Shown piece by piece: positions 11,026-19,883 of a stretch of DNA of 64,000 nucleotides; position 1 is the first letter of the stretch; each line of letters starts with the position of its first letter. The stretch lies in NCBI GenBank assembly GCA_033239125.1, contig BSWB01000005.1:16111447-16175446 (forward strand), read 5' to 3'. Position numbers and translations under genes: made by a program. The stretch is from Fagopyrum homotropicum. Taxonomy: Eukaryota; Streptophyta; Magnoliopsida; Caryophyllales; Polygonaceae. The notes beneath the pieces were generated by a model, which saw only the letters and a program-made list of their open reading frames with translations, was not told the DNA's origin and made no database searches.

Positions 11026-12723
11026 TGTTCGCCCCTAGAGGTGTGTGCAAATAAGCTTTATATTTATAAAACTAGAATCAAGCAAGCGAACCCGCAGTGT
11101 ACGGATCGATATAGTTAAGCAAGAATTCCAGAGTATCGAACACAGGGATTTGGGTGGAACGAACTCGATTGCAGGTTATCAAGCGGTAAATATGAGAGTT
11201 TTGCAGATATTGGGAAAACAACAATCCTAAAGATCCAGATATCCAGCTGTGGCAATCGATTCAAGATATACTAATGATGTAAAGACAGAGTTAAGACATG
11301 CAAAGGTATACTTAATGTAAGGTAATCGTACGGTTGAGGTTCCAAAAACCTTATGTAACTCACCCAAAAGACTCTTCCTATACAGGTTGATGAGGCTCAA
11401 TATAGAAAGGTTCTAAGGACAAGGATTAGCATCAAATACCCAAACCTATAATCTAAAGGTCAAGACTAACTTATCCGATTGAGGTTGTTGAGGCTCACAA
11501 TCGAGGTAGAGGTTGTTGAGGCTTCACTACCACCTAGAAAAGACAAGTCTAAACTAAGCTAAAGCAAATATTTAACTTTGGATCAAGATAAAAGCAGGCT
11601 CGTAAACTTTAAGGGAATTACGGTTAGTTCTTGAGATTCCACGGTCGTGGAAATCAAGAACAACCCGTAATTTAGGGTTTTCGGCGACAATTCTCTAACT
11701 CTCAGGGTCTAATCTGTTTGCGATCGATCTATCATCATCTATGCCACAACTATCAACCCTTCACCTTAGAATTGTTAAGGGTTTTTAGCCAATAACAGTC
11801 ATATTGATATTAATTCAAGATTTAAAAGGTAAAAGATGGGAACTTTCAAGAACTATCAAAAATCTTCAATTGAATCTCAGAATCACAGCCAAGAACAAGT
11901 GTTTATCAAAAGATTCAAAACGGATAAACAATCACAATCTTAGGAAAGAAAGGAAACGGGATGTCAATCCGATCCTAAATCAAACCTAAGCAAGAAGAGG
12001 AATCTTCTTGCAAAATCCTCCAAGAACTTCGATCTTCCACACGAAGATCACAACAGCGACTCTCCAATACGAACCTTGAAACTTCAATGAGATCTTCAAA
12101 ATCACCTCCAAGAATGAGGGTTTGTGTGTTGCTAAGCGTGCGTTTTTGCCGCTAAACTAGGGTTCAAAAGTCGTAAGCGAGGTCGGGCGAGGTGACGGAA
12201 TCTTGCTTCATCCGTCCTTTTTATAATGCAGGGCAAAATGTCGGCCCGGCCCAATCTTCAAAAGATCGTGGCTTCGAAACGTGGCGAAAGGATTCGCCAA
12301 GATCACGGTCGTGGAAGTTTCCACGACCGTAATTTTGAGGCGTGGAAACAAACACGGATAGCTTCCACGGCCGTAATATCCCCTGGAATGAACATCGAAT
12401 TCTGCCTCATAATCCACGGCCGTAATTTAGGGTAAAACCGTGATTCTTGCCTTCATTCGTGCATTCCTCATTCTAATACTCCAAATTGCTTCCAAAAAGT
12501 GTCCTTGATCTAGAGACACATCAACTCAACTCTCCTTTGCTCGATTTCGTTCGGAAATAGCTCTAAATCACCTATAATCAATCATAGAACTCGTGTAGAC
12601 ATCCATATCGACAATATAGGCAATACTAGCTCACATATGCATAAAGCTCAATCAAAGACCATCAATAAGAATCAATTACGATTAGAAAATGTGCCTAAAA
12701 TATCACAATATTTCATGCTAACA
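11026..12723 (-). repeat. E1 3' LTR
   Basis: 1,698 bp, same length as 19884-21581. TATA-like TTATAAAAAGG on the - strand at 12216-12226. Motif copies TTACGGYCGTGG at about 12300-12430 lie upstream of that TATA. Several GGTTGTTGAGGCTCA-type repeats occur at about 11385-11525. Confidence 0.95.
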
Positions 12724-13293
12724 AATAACCCCATACTTAGCACTTGCTTGTCCCTAAGCAAGGTCTTTCAAAAAGCTTTAAACAAGAGTTAGGATGAAAT
12801 ATGTGTACCTTCTTTTGGATGAATGTGACTTCTAAAGAATAGATCATTCTCAAACCTTGCTTCAATTGTTTTTCAAACTTTCACACACTTAATTAGAGAG
12901 TAAGAGGCAAAGAAAAATCATGAACCAATTTAACTTCCAAACAAGCATTATAACCTTCAAACATTATCAAAATCAATCATAAGAATTTCAATTTAGATCA
13001 CCAAGCCATATAACATTCTTTTGATCATAAGGACTTTCGAAGAAAAGGTCTAGAGTATGGAAGGGAAGGGAAAACTTTAAGGGAAAGTGGTGCATAAATC
13101 CGGGAAAGTGGACAACTACCTTCTTCTCCTTTTGCGGTTTCCGCAACACTTCAACTTAGAGCTTCGCTCTCTTCTTTTTCGACTTTACTTTTGGAGTTAT
13201 GGATAGAGGTGCACAAAAACCGAAGCCTAGGAGATTGGCGTTTCTCATTTTTGCGAGATGCCTCAAACCCTTAGCGCACATACCATAATCCGC

Positions 13294-13390
13294 TAGGAAT
13301 ATCGCTCAATCCGACTTTGGCAAGACACAAACACCCGGCTATGTGAATGGTGCCGAGTTACTCATCGTCATGATTGACTTCCCCAAACCT
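13294..13390. other. Highly conserved 97-nt non-coding block (E1 copy)
   Basis: By direct comparison 96 of 97 bases match 45030-45126 in E2, whereas surrounding sequence is only partly alignable. A shorter conserved stretch (13201-13232 versus 44938-44969, two mismatches) lies nearby. Stops differ between the copies on the - strand, so it is unlikely to be protein-coding. Confidence 0.8.
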
Positions 13391-13937
13391 ATAATTTCTT
13401 TCTATTCAATTGATTGCAAATATATGCTCTCATGGCCCTCCCACATCAAACATGCCTTTTTCTCATTCACTTTCCAAGTTCCCGGATGGGTAAGGGAGGC
13501 TAATATTTCAATGAGGAGTTAGATGATCAAAGAAAGAAGAAAGAAAGTATCGAATTGCCTTAATCATTTCAACAAGAAGTATAGGAGCTTATAGTGTGAT
13601 TTCAACTTCAATTTCTTACATGATTTAGGTAACGTTCTCACATTATACAACTTGCAAAAGAGGCAAAATTCATTCATTCGATTTCTTTTCGAATTACCAT
13701 CCTTTCAAGCATGCAATTGTTATCAACTCAATTCGCAAGTAATGATTATCATGGAAATCATATCGATTCATTAGAAGCATCAAATTTTTCAAAATTTTTC
13801 AATTTTTATGGGTTTTTAAAGTTCTTTTTCATGCAATGCAAGAATGAAACGTGTAACATACAATGAACATGCAATGATAGTCTTGGAATAGAAGCAACAT
13901 ATAGAGTAGAGTTATTACAAACATTTAGTACATCCCA

Positions 13938-13950
13938 CCCCATACTTAGG
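13938..13950 (-). promoter_or_regulatory. Second PPT-like module of E1
   Basis: The - strand reads CTAAGTATGGGGT, the same word as at the 3' LTR boundary. It lies about 108 nt after the ORF3 stop codon and is preceded by AGGGACAA as at the LTR-adjacent copy. Confidence 0.6.
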
Positions 13951-14057
13951 ACGAACATTGTCCCTAATGTTCACAAGAAAGAACAAAAGAAAGAAAAGAA
14001 AAAGAAAACTCACAAATGGTGGCTGGGATGTCTAGAAACGAGCTGTCCGGTCATCTA

Positions 14058-15749
14058 TCACTGCGGTGCCGGTGGAGGTGGGAATGGAGAGAAACTCGGA
14101 TCATAGTACCGCCCAAACTGCTGGCGGTAGACGTCCCTCATCATGTGGTCAAGGTCGTCGAAACGTCTGTCTCTATCATCCGCCCGGATCTCTAGTGCTC
14201 CGACTCTCTCTGAAAGTCCGGTAGCCCAATCCGGCATCCTCTCATACCACCCAGGGGGGTGATCATACCATCCGGGAGCATCGGCTGGTGCTGGTGGTGG
14301 TGGTGGTGGTGCTGCTGGTGCTGCTGACTGCGTAGTGGACCAAGGAGGGGGTGTCTCGTACCAGTTGGGAGGTGTAGTCATCCACGTGGGCCTCTCGCTC
14401 ACGCTAGCGCGGCGAGATGACGAGCCTGAAGCTCTAGCCGGACGCGGAGAGCGTCTAGGTACATCCTGGGCCGCATCCGGCTGATCCGGAAACGTGCCGA
14501 ACTCCTGCTCTGCTCCTCCACCACTCTCATATTGCTCTCCCATATCCTCCTCATCATCAGCCGGTGGTGGGACGTAAGGGGGAGCTACAAGCCTGTTCGC
14601 ATGCATCGCAGCGAACGTCTCCTTCCAATTGTGGCGTCCCGCCACAATGGAGTACTCAGGCAGCCACTCGATACCCCTGCCTGTCCTACTCTCCCAAGGC
14701 ATGCCCGCATAAGGCGGACCTCTATGTGTGGGGAAGATGAGTCCCCTAACCATGAAAGCATGAAGTCCTAGAGGTACGGCGGGTATGCGGGTGCAGGCTG
14801 AGAAGTCAACACCGAACGTCCTAGCTATGTGGGTCACTATCCCACCATATCCAATATTCCCTCTCGATTTGTTCTTTAGCTTACTCATCGTCGCCGCCAA
14901 AAGGGTAGCACAATCGGCGCGGCATCCATGAAGCATAGCATAGAGAAGGAATAGCTCATCCGTCTTGATCTTTTGGGGCGTCTCCGTCCTAGGAAAGAGA
15001 CACTCCGAGAGAACACGGTGAGCTATCTTCAAGGCCAAATGGTACATCAATTTGGCCTTGGTATCAGCTGGATGCCAACGGTCCTCGTCGGCATAGATCA
15101 TCGCCACATCCTCCCAAAAATCCTTAGCGGAAACGTTCCTAGGGAGGCGACCGTTGTAGGTCTCATGGAACCCAAAGATGGTCCCGAACTCAACAATGCT
15201 AAGGTGGTAGTCTCTATTCATGAGACGGAAGGAGACAATCCTATCAACATGGCTGTGCTCAAAAGACGTCACAACCTCTCGGGTGATCTCCTCATAAGCG
15301 TCCTCACGAATGTTCGTGAAGACAAGCAAACCGGCTCTATCCAAGAGCCATGTAAGGTCATCTACTATGTTGAGAGGATGTAGATCCTCCAACAACAAGT
15401 ACCTAGGGCCAATCACTGCCCTCTTCTCTATCCTCTCAAATGCAGCTTGGTGGTTTTCGTGTATGATCGGGATGCTAGGGTGAGGTGGTGAGGATGGAGG
15501 TGAAGGTGAGGATGGTGGTGAGGGAGATGAGGGTGGTGGTGCCCTAGATGTGGAGGGGTTTACCTTTCTCTTCTTATTCTGTTCCCCTTTCTTTTCCTTA
15601 ATCCTTCCCGAAACTCTCCTCACAAAATCCATTCTGTTGAAAATTACGGTCTGTTCTTCCCAAAACCACGGCCGTGGAACGTCTGTAGACCGTGATTCGA
15701 CACAGTAATTCTCAATTCTCAGCAAATCAGCAATCAAACTCCACAACAA
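14058..15749 (-). CDS. E1 ORF3, ATHILA ORF-1-type protein (env position)
   Basis: An uninterrupted frame of 563 codons. A start at 15632 (524 aa, MDFVRRVSGRIKEKKG) is favoured because it lies 432 nt after the internal TATA, as in E2 and E3. Order: basic Ser/Pro-rich N-terminus, then a conserved domain with RYLLLEDLHPLNI, a FRLMNRDYHLSIVEFGTIFG block, DRWHP, a LLYAMLHGCRADCATLL helix and a GLIFPTHRGPPYAGMPW segment. A disordered Pro/Ala/Tyr-rich tail (PPPPPPAP, PPGWYERMPDW) ends in a helical segment and FPPPPAPQ. This matches the Arabidopsis retrotransposon ORF-1/ATHILA family as known to me. No signal peptide or membrane span is obvious, so an envelope role is doubtful. Function is unknown. 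Confidence 0.85.
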   Translation of the reverse strand: MLWSLIADLLRIENYCVESRSTDVPRPWFWEEQTVIFNRMDFVRRVSGRIKEKKGEQNKKRKVNPSTSRAPPPSSPSPPSSPSPPSSPPHPSIPIIHENHQAAFERIEKRAVIGPRYLLLEDLHPLNIVDDLTWLLDRAGLLVFTNIREDAYEEITREVVTSFEHSHVDRIVSFRLMNRDYHLSIVEFGTIFGFHETYNGRLPRNVSAKDFWEDVAMIYADEDRWHPADTKAKLMYHLALKIAHRVLSECLFPRTETPQKIKTDELFLLYAMLHGCRADCATLLAATMSKLKNKSRGNIGYGGIVTHIARTFGVDFSACTRIPAVPLGLHAFMVRGLIFPTHRGPPYAGMPWESRTGRGIEWLPEYSIVAGRHNWKETFAAMHANRLVAPPYVPPPADDEEDMGEQYESGGGAEQEFGTFPDQPDAAQDVPRRSPRPARASGSSSRRASVSERPTWMTTPPNWYETPPPWSTTQSAAPAAPPPPPPAPADAPGWYDHPPGWYERMPDWATGLSERVGALEIRADDRDRRFDDLDHMMRDVYRQQFGRYYDPSFSPFPPPPAPQ

Positions 15750-16461
15750 GCAGTCCTAATCTAATTTCTTCCAATCTCAATCAGTTCTTCCTAAAAATCT
15801 CTAACAAAAACGAACAAAAACGACTAGAATCAAGAAGAGAGCAAAAACCTCTTTTTCGGATTGAGAAATCCAAAATGCGGGTTTGTTGATCGTTTTCCAC
15901 GCGATTTGTTGCTTGGATCTTGTTCTTGGTTGGATTTGCTTCAGTTTAGGAAGAAGAATCGTTAAAAACGATTAGAGAACGAAGATTTGGGAGGAGCTGC
16001 GGGTTTTCGGTATTTAGGGCGTGGAAATTGGGGGTTTTGTGGTGTTTTTGTGGTGAAGTGTGGCTTTTATACTCGCAGGCAAAATTTCAAAAATCACGGT
16101 TTATCGGGGCATTCCACGGCCGTGGAAATGTACGGACCCGTAATTTTTGTGATTTTTCACAGGCCTTTGAGAATTACGGCCACTGTAGCTATGACGACCG
16201 TAATTTAGACCGTGGAACTCTCTGTAAAGCTTCAAAGTCCAAATTTCGTCACTTCTCTTCGACATTATCCCCCTTTTCTTCTTTTCCATCGATCCTACAA
16301 CCAAAAACACGAACATACCGGGAGAAATCGAGGCAAAAATAAAGCAAAAACTTCTATTCTAAGCTAAACTATGAATCGAAAGCAAAAACGAAAATGCAAT
16401 ACCTTGGGTTGCCTCCCAAGAAGCGCTTTGTTTAAGGTCCGTAGCTAGACCATTCTCGCAC
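15750..16461 (-). other. E1 spacer between gag-pol and ORF3 with internal promoter
   Basis: About 700 bp without a gene. It contains TATAAAAG (16064-16071, - strand) and, upstream of it in the element, a cluster of palindrome copies including a perfect TTCCACGGCCGTGGAA at 16112-16127. Next to the TATA, GCAGGCAAAAT resembles GCAGGGCAAAAT beside the LTR TATA. Confidence 0.6.
16064..16071 (-). promoter_or_regulatory. Internal TATA box upstream of E1 ORF3
   Basis: TATAAAAG on the - strand, 432 nt before the proposed ORF3 ATG. E2 and E3 have equivalents at 426 and 441 nt. The neighbouring sequence resembles the LTR core promoter. It suggests a separate transcript for ORF3. Confidence 0.55.
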
Positions 16462-19400
16462 TTATTCGAGCGCGGTAGGTGCAAACTCCTCAGTTTGGAG
16501 TTCCGGTGAGTACTTCTTGAGTCGTTGACCGTTCACCTTAAAACTTCCACTAGCTTCACCCCATACTTCAACTGCACCATGGGGGAAAATACGCTTAATT
16601 AGAAAAGGTCCAGTCCAACGAGATTTTAACTTACCTGGAAAGAGGCGAAGTCTCGAATTAAAGAGGAGAACTTGATCTCCTTCTTTGAAGTCCAAGAACT
16701 GCTTGTCTCTCGCTTTTCTCATGTTGTAGTTCAAACACTTCGTCGCTCGGTGTGCCTTGCACCTTAACCACTTTCCTATTTTGCTCGGAAATGTAGGAGG
16801 TGGTTTCAATTCCGTCACTTCGGGAGTCTTCAATGGCTTTTGAAGGATATACGGTGGTTCCTTAGAAATGTCTAAGGAAGTAGAAGGTGTGGGAGAAGAA
16901 TCGAAAGAAGTTAAGGAAGTAAGCTGATCCTCCTCTTCCACGGTCAGAATTACGGCCTCTCCATGTGTTCCACGGCCGTGTAATCCCCTGGAATGGAGGT
17001 CGATTTTGGTCGTGAAATCCACGGTCGTGGAATACAGGGTATGACCGTGGATTCTTACATTTTCAGCCTCATCGTGGAGTCTTTCAAACTCCATTTCATG
17101 CATCTCTTCTTGTGCTTCTAAGGCTTCAATTTCCTCTTTCCACTCTTCTTCTTCCCCTATATTGGTTAGATTCGTAGTGGTGACATTTTGTAAGGGATCG
17201 TTAAAGAGAATCGCACTTACCTCCTCCTTAGATAAACCTTCTTCATCTTGGATATCGTTAATATCCTCATCAAAGATCGGCTCCTTCACTAGAGTAGAAA
17301 GAACGAACTCTACCTTCTCTTCTTCTATGTCAAAGGCGAGTCTCCCATTCTTGCAATCGACCATGCAGCCGGAAGTTGCAAGAAACGGCCTTCCGAGTAT
17401 GATCGGGACCGGACTATCTGCAGGAATGTCAAGCACGACAAAATCAATGGGGACAAAGAACTTGCCTAGCTTGACCGGGACGTCCTCTACAATGCCGACG
17501 GGACGAGTAATGGATCGATCCGCCATGTATAACGTCATCTTTACCGGTTTAGGGTCGCCTAAACCGATCTTCCTGCACAATGCAAGTGGTAAGATGCTCA
17601 CACTTGCTCCCAAGTCACATAAAGCGTCATATGTGACCTCTCCCACTCCAATGGGAATACAAAATGACCCCGGATCTTTCAGCTTTGGGGGCATTTTCTC
17701 CTTCATAGTCTTGATAAGGTCCGAAGAATCCGAACTCATCTTGACTTCTCCAAAATCTTCTAGCTTCCTCTTGTTAGAGAGGAGCTCCTTCAAGAACTTG
17801 CCATAAGCCGGCATACCTACAATAGCATCAATGAAAGGTATATTAATATGTAGTTTGCTCATGAGTTCTATGAACTTACCGAATTGCTTGTCTAGGCGTG
17901 CTCGCGCTCTAGATTGAGGGAATGGTAGGGGAGGTTTGAAAGCTGGAGGAGGAACATAGACATCTTCCTTCTCCTTCCCCTTTTCTTTGCTTTTCTCTAC
18001 GGGGACTTCAACAAACGTAGGCTGCGGATCGGTGGTAGTCACTCCGCTCCTAGTCGTAATCGCCATTACCCTTCCCTTAGGGTTGTCCTCCGTCTTCCCT
18101 GGAAGTTTCCCTTGATTTTTAGGAACTTCCTCCGCATGGTTGAACATTTGATTTTCCAAAACCTTTTGAGCTTTGTCAACCTTAGAAATTTGATCATCAA
18201 CCTTGATGATGCGGTTCTCCAACCCTTGAAGCTTTCCCAAGATCGTCTCCAACATGGGATCCGGCTTCTCCTTTCCCGTGTTGTTTCCTCCATTTGATGA
18301 TTGCCCCTGGCTTTTCAAAGGAGTAGAGGAAGAAGAGGGTGGAGTTAGTGAATTGGAATTGGAAGGGTAGGAGTTACCGGAATTTTGTTGATTGGAGCGC
18401 CAATTGTTGTTATTCGAACCCCGATTGTTGTTCCAATTGTTGTTGTTCCGGTTGTTGTTGTTCCCATTCCAATTGTTGTTCCGGTTATTGTTCCGGTTAT
18501 TGTTGTTGCGGTTGGTGTTATCACCGCCGTTGTTGTTGCCCAAATAGCCAACATCCTTCTCTTGTTGCTTTGGGAAGTTGGTCTTGATAGTCTCCTTCAA
18601 CTCTTTGATCTCATTGTTGAGGGAGAAAATCTGATTTTGAGCTTCATGTGTGAGCTTTGCTCCTTGCTCCACACGATTTCCCTCCACTTTCCGGTGGGAA
18701 TACTTCTCTATGACTCTTGCTTGCTTCTCAATGAAGTCCCAAGCGTCATCTTCTCTCATGTCCATGAACGTTCCACATGAGAGGGATTGAAGGTTGAATT
18801 GCGTTCCCGCATCCAGCCCTTTGTAGTAAATTTCCAGCAAGGCAAGCTTGGATATGCCATGATGAGGGCAATCCAAGAGCAAATCCTGAAACCTTTCCCA
18901 AGATTGAAACAAACTTTCGTTAGGTCTCATAGAAAAAGCATTAATCTTACCTCTAAGTTCCGCCGTTTTGGAGGGCGGAAAGAATTTGGTGAGAAACTCT
19001 GCGGAGAGGTCTTCCCACGTCTCTAGCTTTCCACTAGGAAGAGCTTGGTACCAAGATAGCGCTTTCCCTTTCAAAGAGAAAAAGAAAGGTTTGAGCTTAT
19101 AGCTGTTGGTAGTGGCGCTCTTTGGCCTCATCGTCTCCATCATACACTCAAAGTTTTGCAAGTGTTGGTGTGGAGATTCGGTGCTTGTACCGCCAAACTG
19201 GCTTTGGCGAACAAGAGTGATAACTTGAGGGTTGAAGCTAAACCCTTGTACATCTTCAGCATCAAAGTTCACACCTAAACGGCGTGGTTGTTGTGTTGGA
19301 TCCATCCGCTGGCCAAGAGTTCTCGGCTCATTATCCACACGTTCGACCCTCGCATTTCTAGGTGGAATGCGACGGTTAGCAGCTCCTTGCTGATTGAAAG

Positions 19401-19782
19401 GATTTATATTGATCGTGGGATCAATCTCTTCTAAAGGAGGCATGGAAGAATCACTATCATCGGTGGATGAGTGGTTTCTTCTTCTAGACCTTGTTCTCCT
19501 TCTCGAGGACTTCTTGCCCACCTTATTTTCAAGGTCGCTCATCTTTATCTTCATTTGAACGATCATATCCTGTAGACCGTTAACTTGAGTTTGATGACGA
19601 TCCATCTCATCCTGGAGAAGAGTCTCATTCCATCGGAGTTGAGCTTCTTTCTCCGCCAACTTAGTTTGAAGATCGTGCTCGTTTTCTTCAGCCATCTTCC
19701 TTTCCTTGCGCTTTTGCCTCAAGGTTTTCTCTAGCTCTTGATCAAGAGGTAAGAGATCTTCTGTATTCCTAGACCTGCGCAT
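16462..19782 (-). CDS. E1 Gag-protease fused to integrase C-terminus
   Basis: A single open frame of 1,106 codons starting MRRSRNTEDL just inside the PBS. Residues 15-90 are a coiled coil. Residues about 160-370 are the Gag core (QRMDPTQQPRRLGVNF, HLQNFECMMETMRP, WYQALPSGKLETWEDL, FLTKFFPPSKT, LLLDCPHHGI). Residues about 405-470 are Asn-rich and replace a CCHC knuckle. At about 715-800 lies a retropepsin with DLGAS active site and ILGRPFLATSG. The linker (about 910-950) contains peptides made by TTCCACGGCCGTGGAA copies (LHSRGLHGRG). The last ~100 residues are an integrase tail (KEGDQVLLFNSRLRLFPGKL, GAVEVWGEASG). RT, RNase H and the integrase catalytic core are missing. Confidence 0.9.
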   Translation of the reverse strand: MRRSRNTEDLLPLDQELEKTLRQKRKERKMAEENEHDLQTKLAEKEAQLRWNETLLQDEMDRHQTQVNGLQDMIVQMKIKMSDLENKVGKKSSRRRTRSRRRNHSSTDDSDSSMPPLEEIDPTININPFNQQGAANRRIPPRNARVERVDNEPRTLGQRMDPTQQPRRLGVNFDAEDVQGFSFNPQVITLVRQSQFGGTSTESPHQHLQNFECMMETMRPKSATTNSYKLKPFFFSLKGKALSWYQALPSGKLETWEDLSAEFLTKFFPPSKTAELRGKINAFSMRPNESLFQSWERFQDLLLDCPHHGISKLALLEIYYKGLDAGTQFNLQSLSCGTFMDMREDDAWDFIEKQARVIEKYSHRKVEGNRVEQGAKLTHEAQNQIFSLNNEIKELKETIKTNFPKQQEKDVGYLGNNNGGDNTNRNNNNRNNNRNNNWNGNNNNRNNNNWNNNRGSNNNNWRSNQQNSGNSYPSNSNSLTPPSSSSTPLKSQGQSSNGGNNTGKEKPDPMLETILGKLQGLENRIIKVDDQISKVDKAQKVLENQMFNHAEEVPKNQGKLPGKTEDNPKGRVMAITTRSGVTTTDPQPTFVEVPVEKSKEKGKEKEDVYVPPPAFKPPLPFPQSRARARLDKQFGKFIELMSKLHINIPFIDAIVGMPAYGKFLKELLSNKRKLEDFGEVKMSSDSSDLIKTMKEKMPPKLKDPGSFCIPIGVGEVTYDALCDLGASVSILPLALCRKIGLGDPKPVKMTLYMADRSITRPVGIVEDVPVKLGKFFVPIDFVVLDIPADSPVPIILGRPFLATSGCMVDCKNGRLAFDIEEEKVEFVLSTLVKEPIFDEDINDIQDEEGLSKEEVSAILFNDPLQNVTTTNLTNIGEEEEWKEEIEALEAQEEMHEMEFERLHDEAENVRIHGHTLYSTTVDFTTKIDLHSRGLHGRGTHGEAVILTVEEEDQLTSLTSFDSSPTPSTSLDISKEPPYILQKPLKTPEVTELKPPPTFPSKIGKWLRCKAHRATKCLNYNMRKARDKQFLDFKEGDQVLLFNSRLRLFPGKLKSRWTGPFLIKRIFPHGAVEVWGEASGSFKVNGQRLKKYSPELQTEEFAPTALE

Positions 19783-19859
19783 GCACTCAAAGAAAAATCA
19801 AATAACGAGAGCAAGCTCCCAAGCTTGACAACCGGCTACCGGATTCGGACGAAGCCAAA

Positions 19860-19877
19860 TCCCCGGCAACGGCGCCA
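19860..19877 (-). other. E1 PBS (tRNA-Asp type)
   Basis: The - strand reads TGGCGCCGTTGCCGGGGA, the primer site used by Athila/Tat elements, six bases from the 5' LTR. Confidence 0.95.
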
Positions 19878-19883
19878 AAAACT

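Larger units (their letters stand above)
12724..14057 (-). other. E1 3' internal non-coding region
   Basis: No ORF. It contains the PPT-like CTAAGTATGGGG adjoining the LTR (12727-12740), a small inverted repeat CTTGCTT/AAGCAAG (12743-12762), the highly conserved block 13294-13390, and a second PPT-like copy at 13938-13950. The rest is AT-rich. Confidence 0.7.

Noticed and set aside
14058..15749. ORF3 as a viral-type envelope glycoprotein
   Set aside because: No signal peptide, transmembrane helix or cysteine pattern visible; it fits the ATHILA ORF-1 family of unknown function instead.
17162..17806. 214-codon + strand ORF
   Set aside because: Antisense shadow of the E1 protease ORF, with no family resemblance of its own.
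18345..18780. Long + strand and - strand ORFs over the Asn-codon repeat (cysteine-, valine- or threonine-rich)
   Set aside because: They are out-of-frame translations of the AAC/GTT-rich part of the E1 Gag ORF.
19860..19877. Possible tRNA gene because of tRNA-Asp complementarity
   Set aside because: Only the 18-nt primer site is present, placed beside an LTR; no tRNA fold follows.
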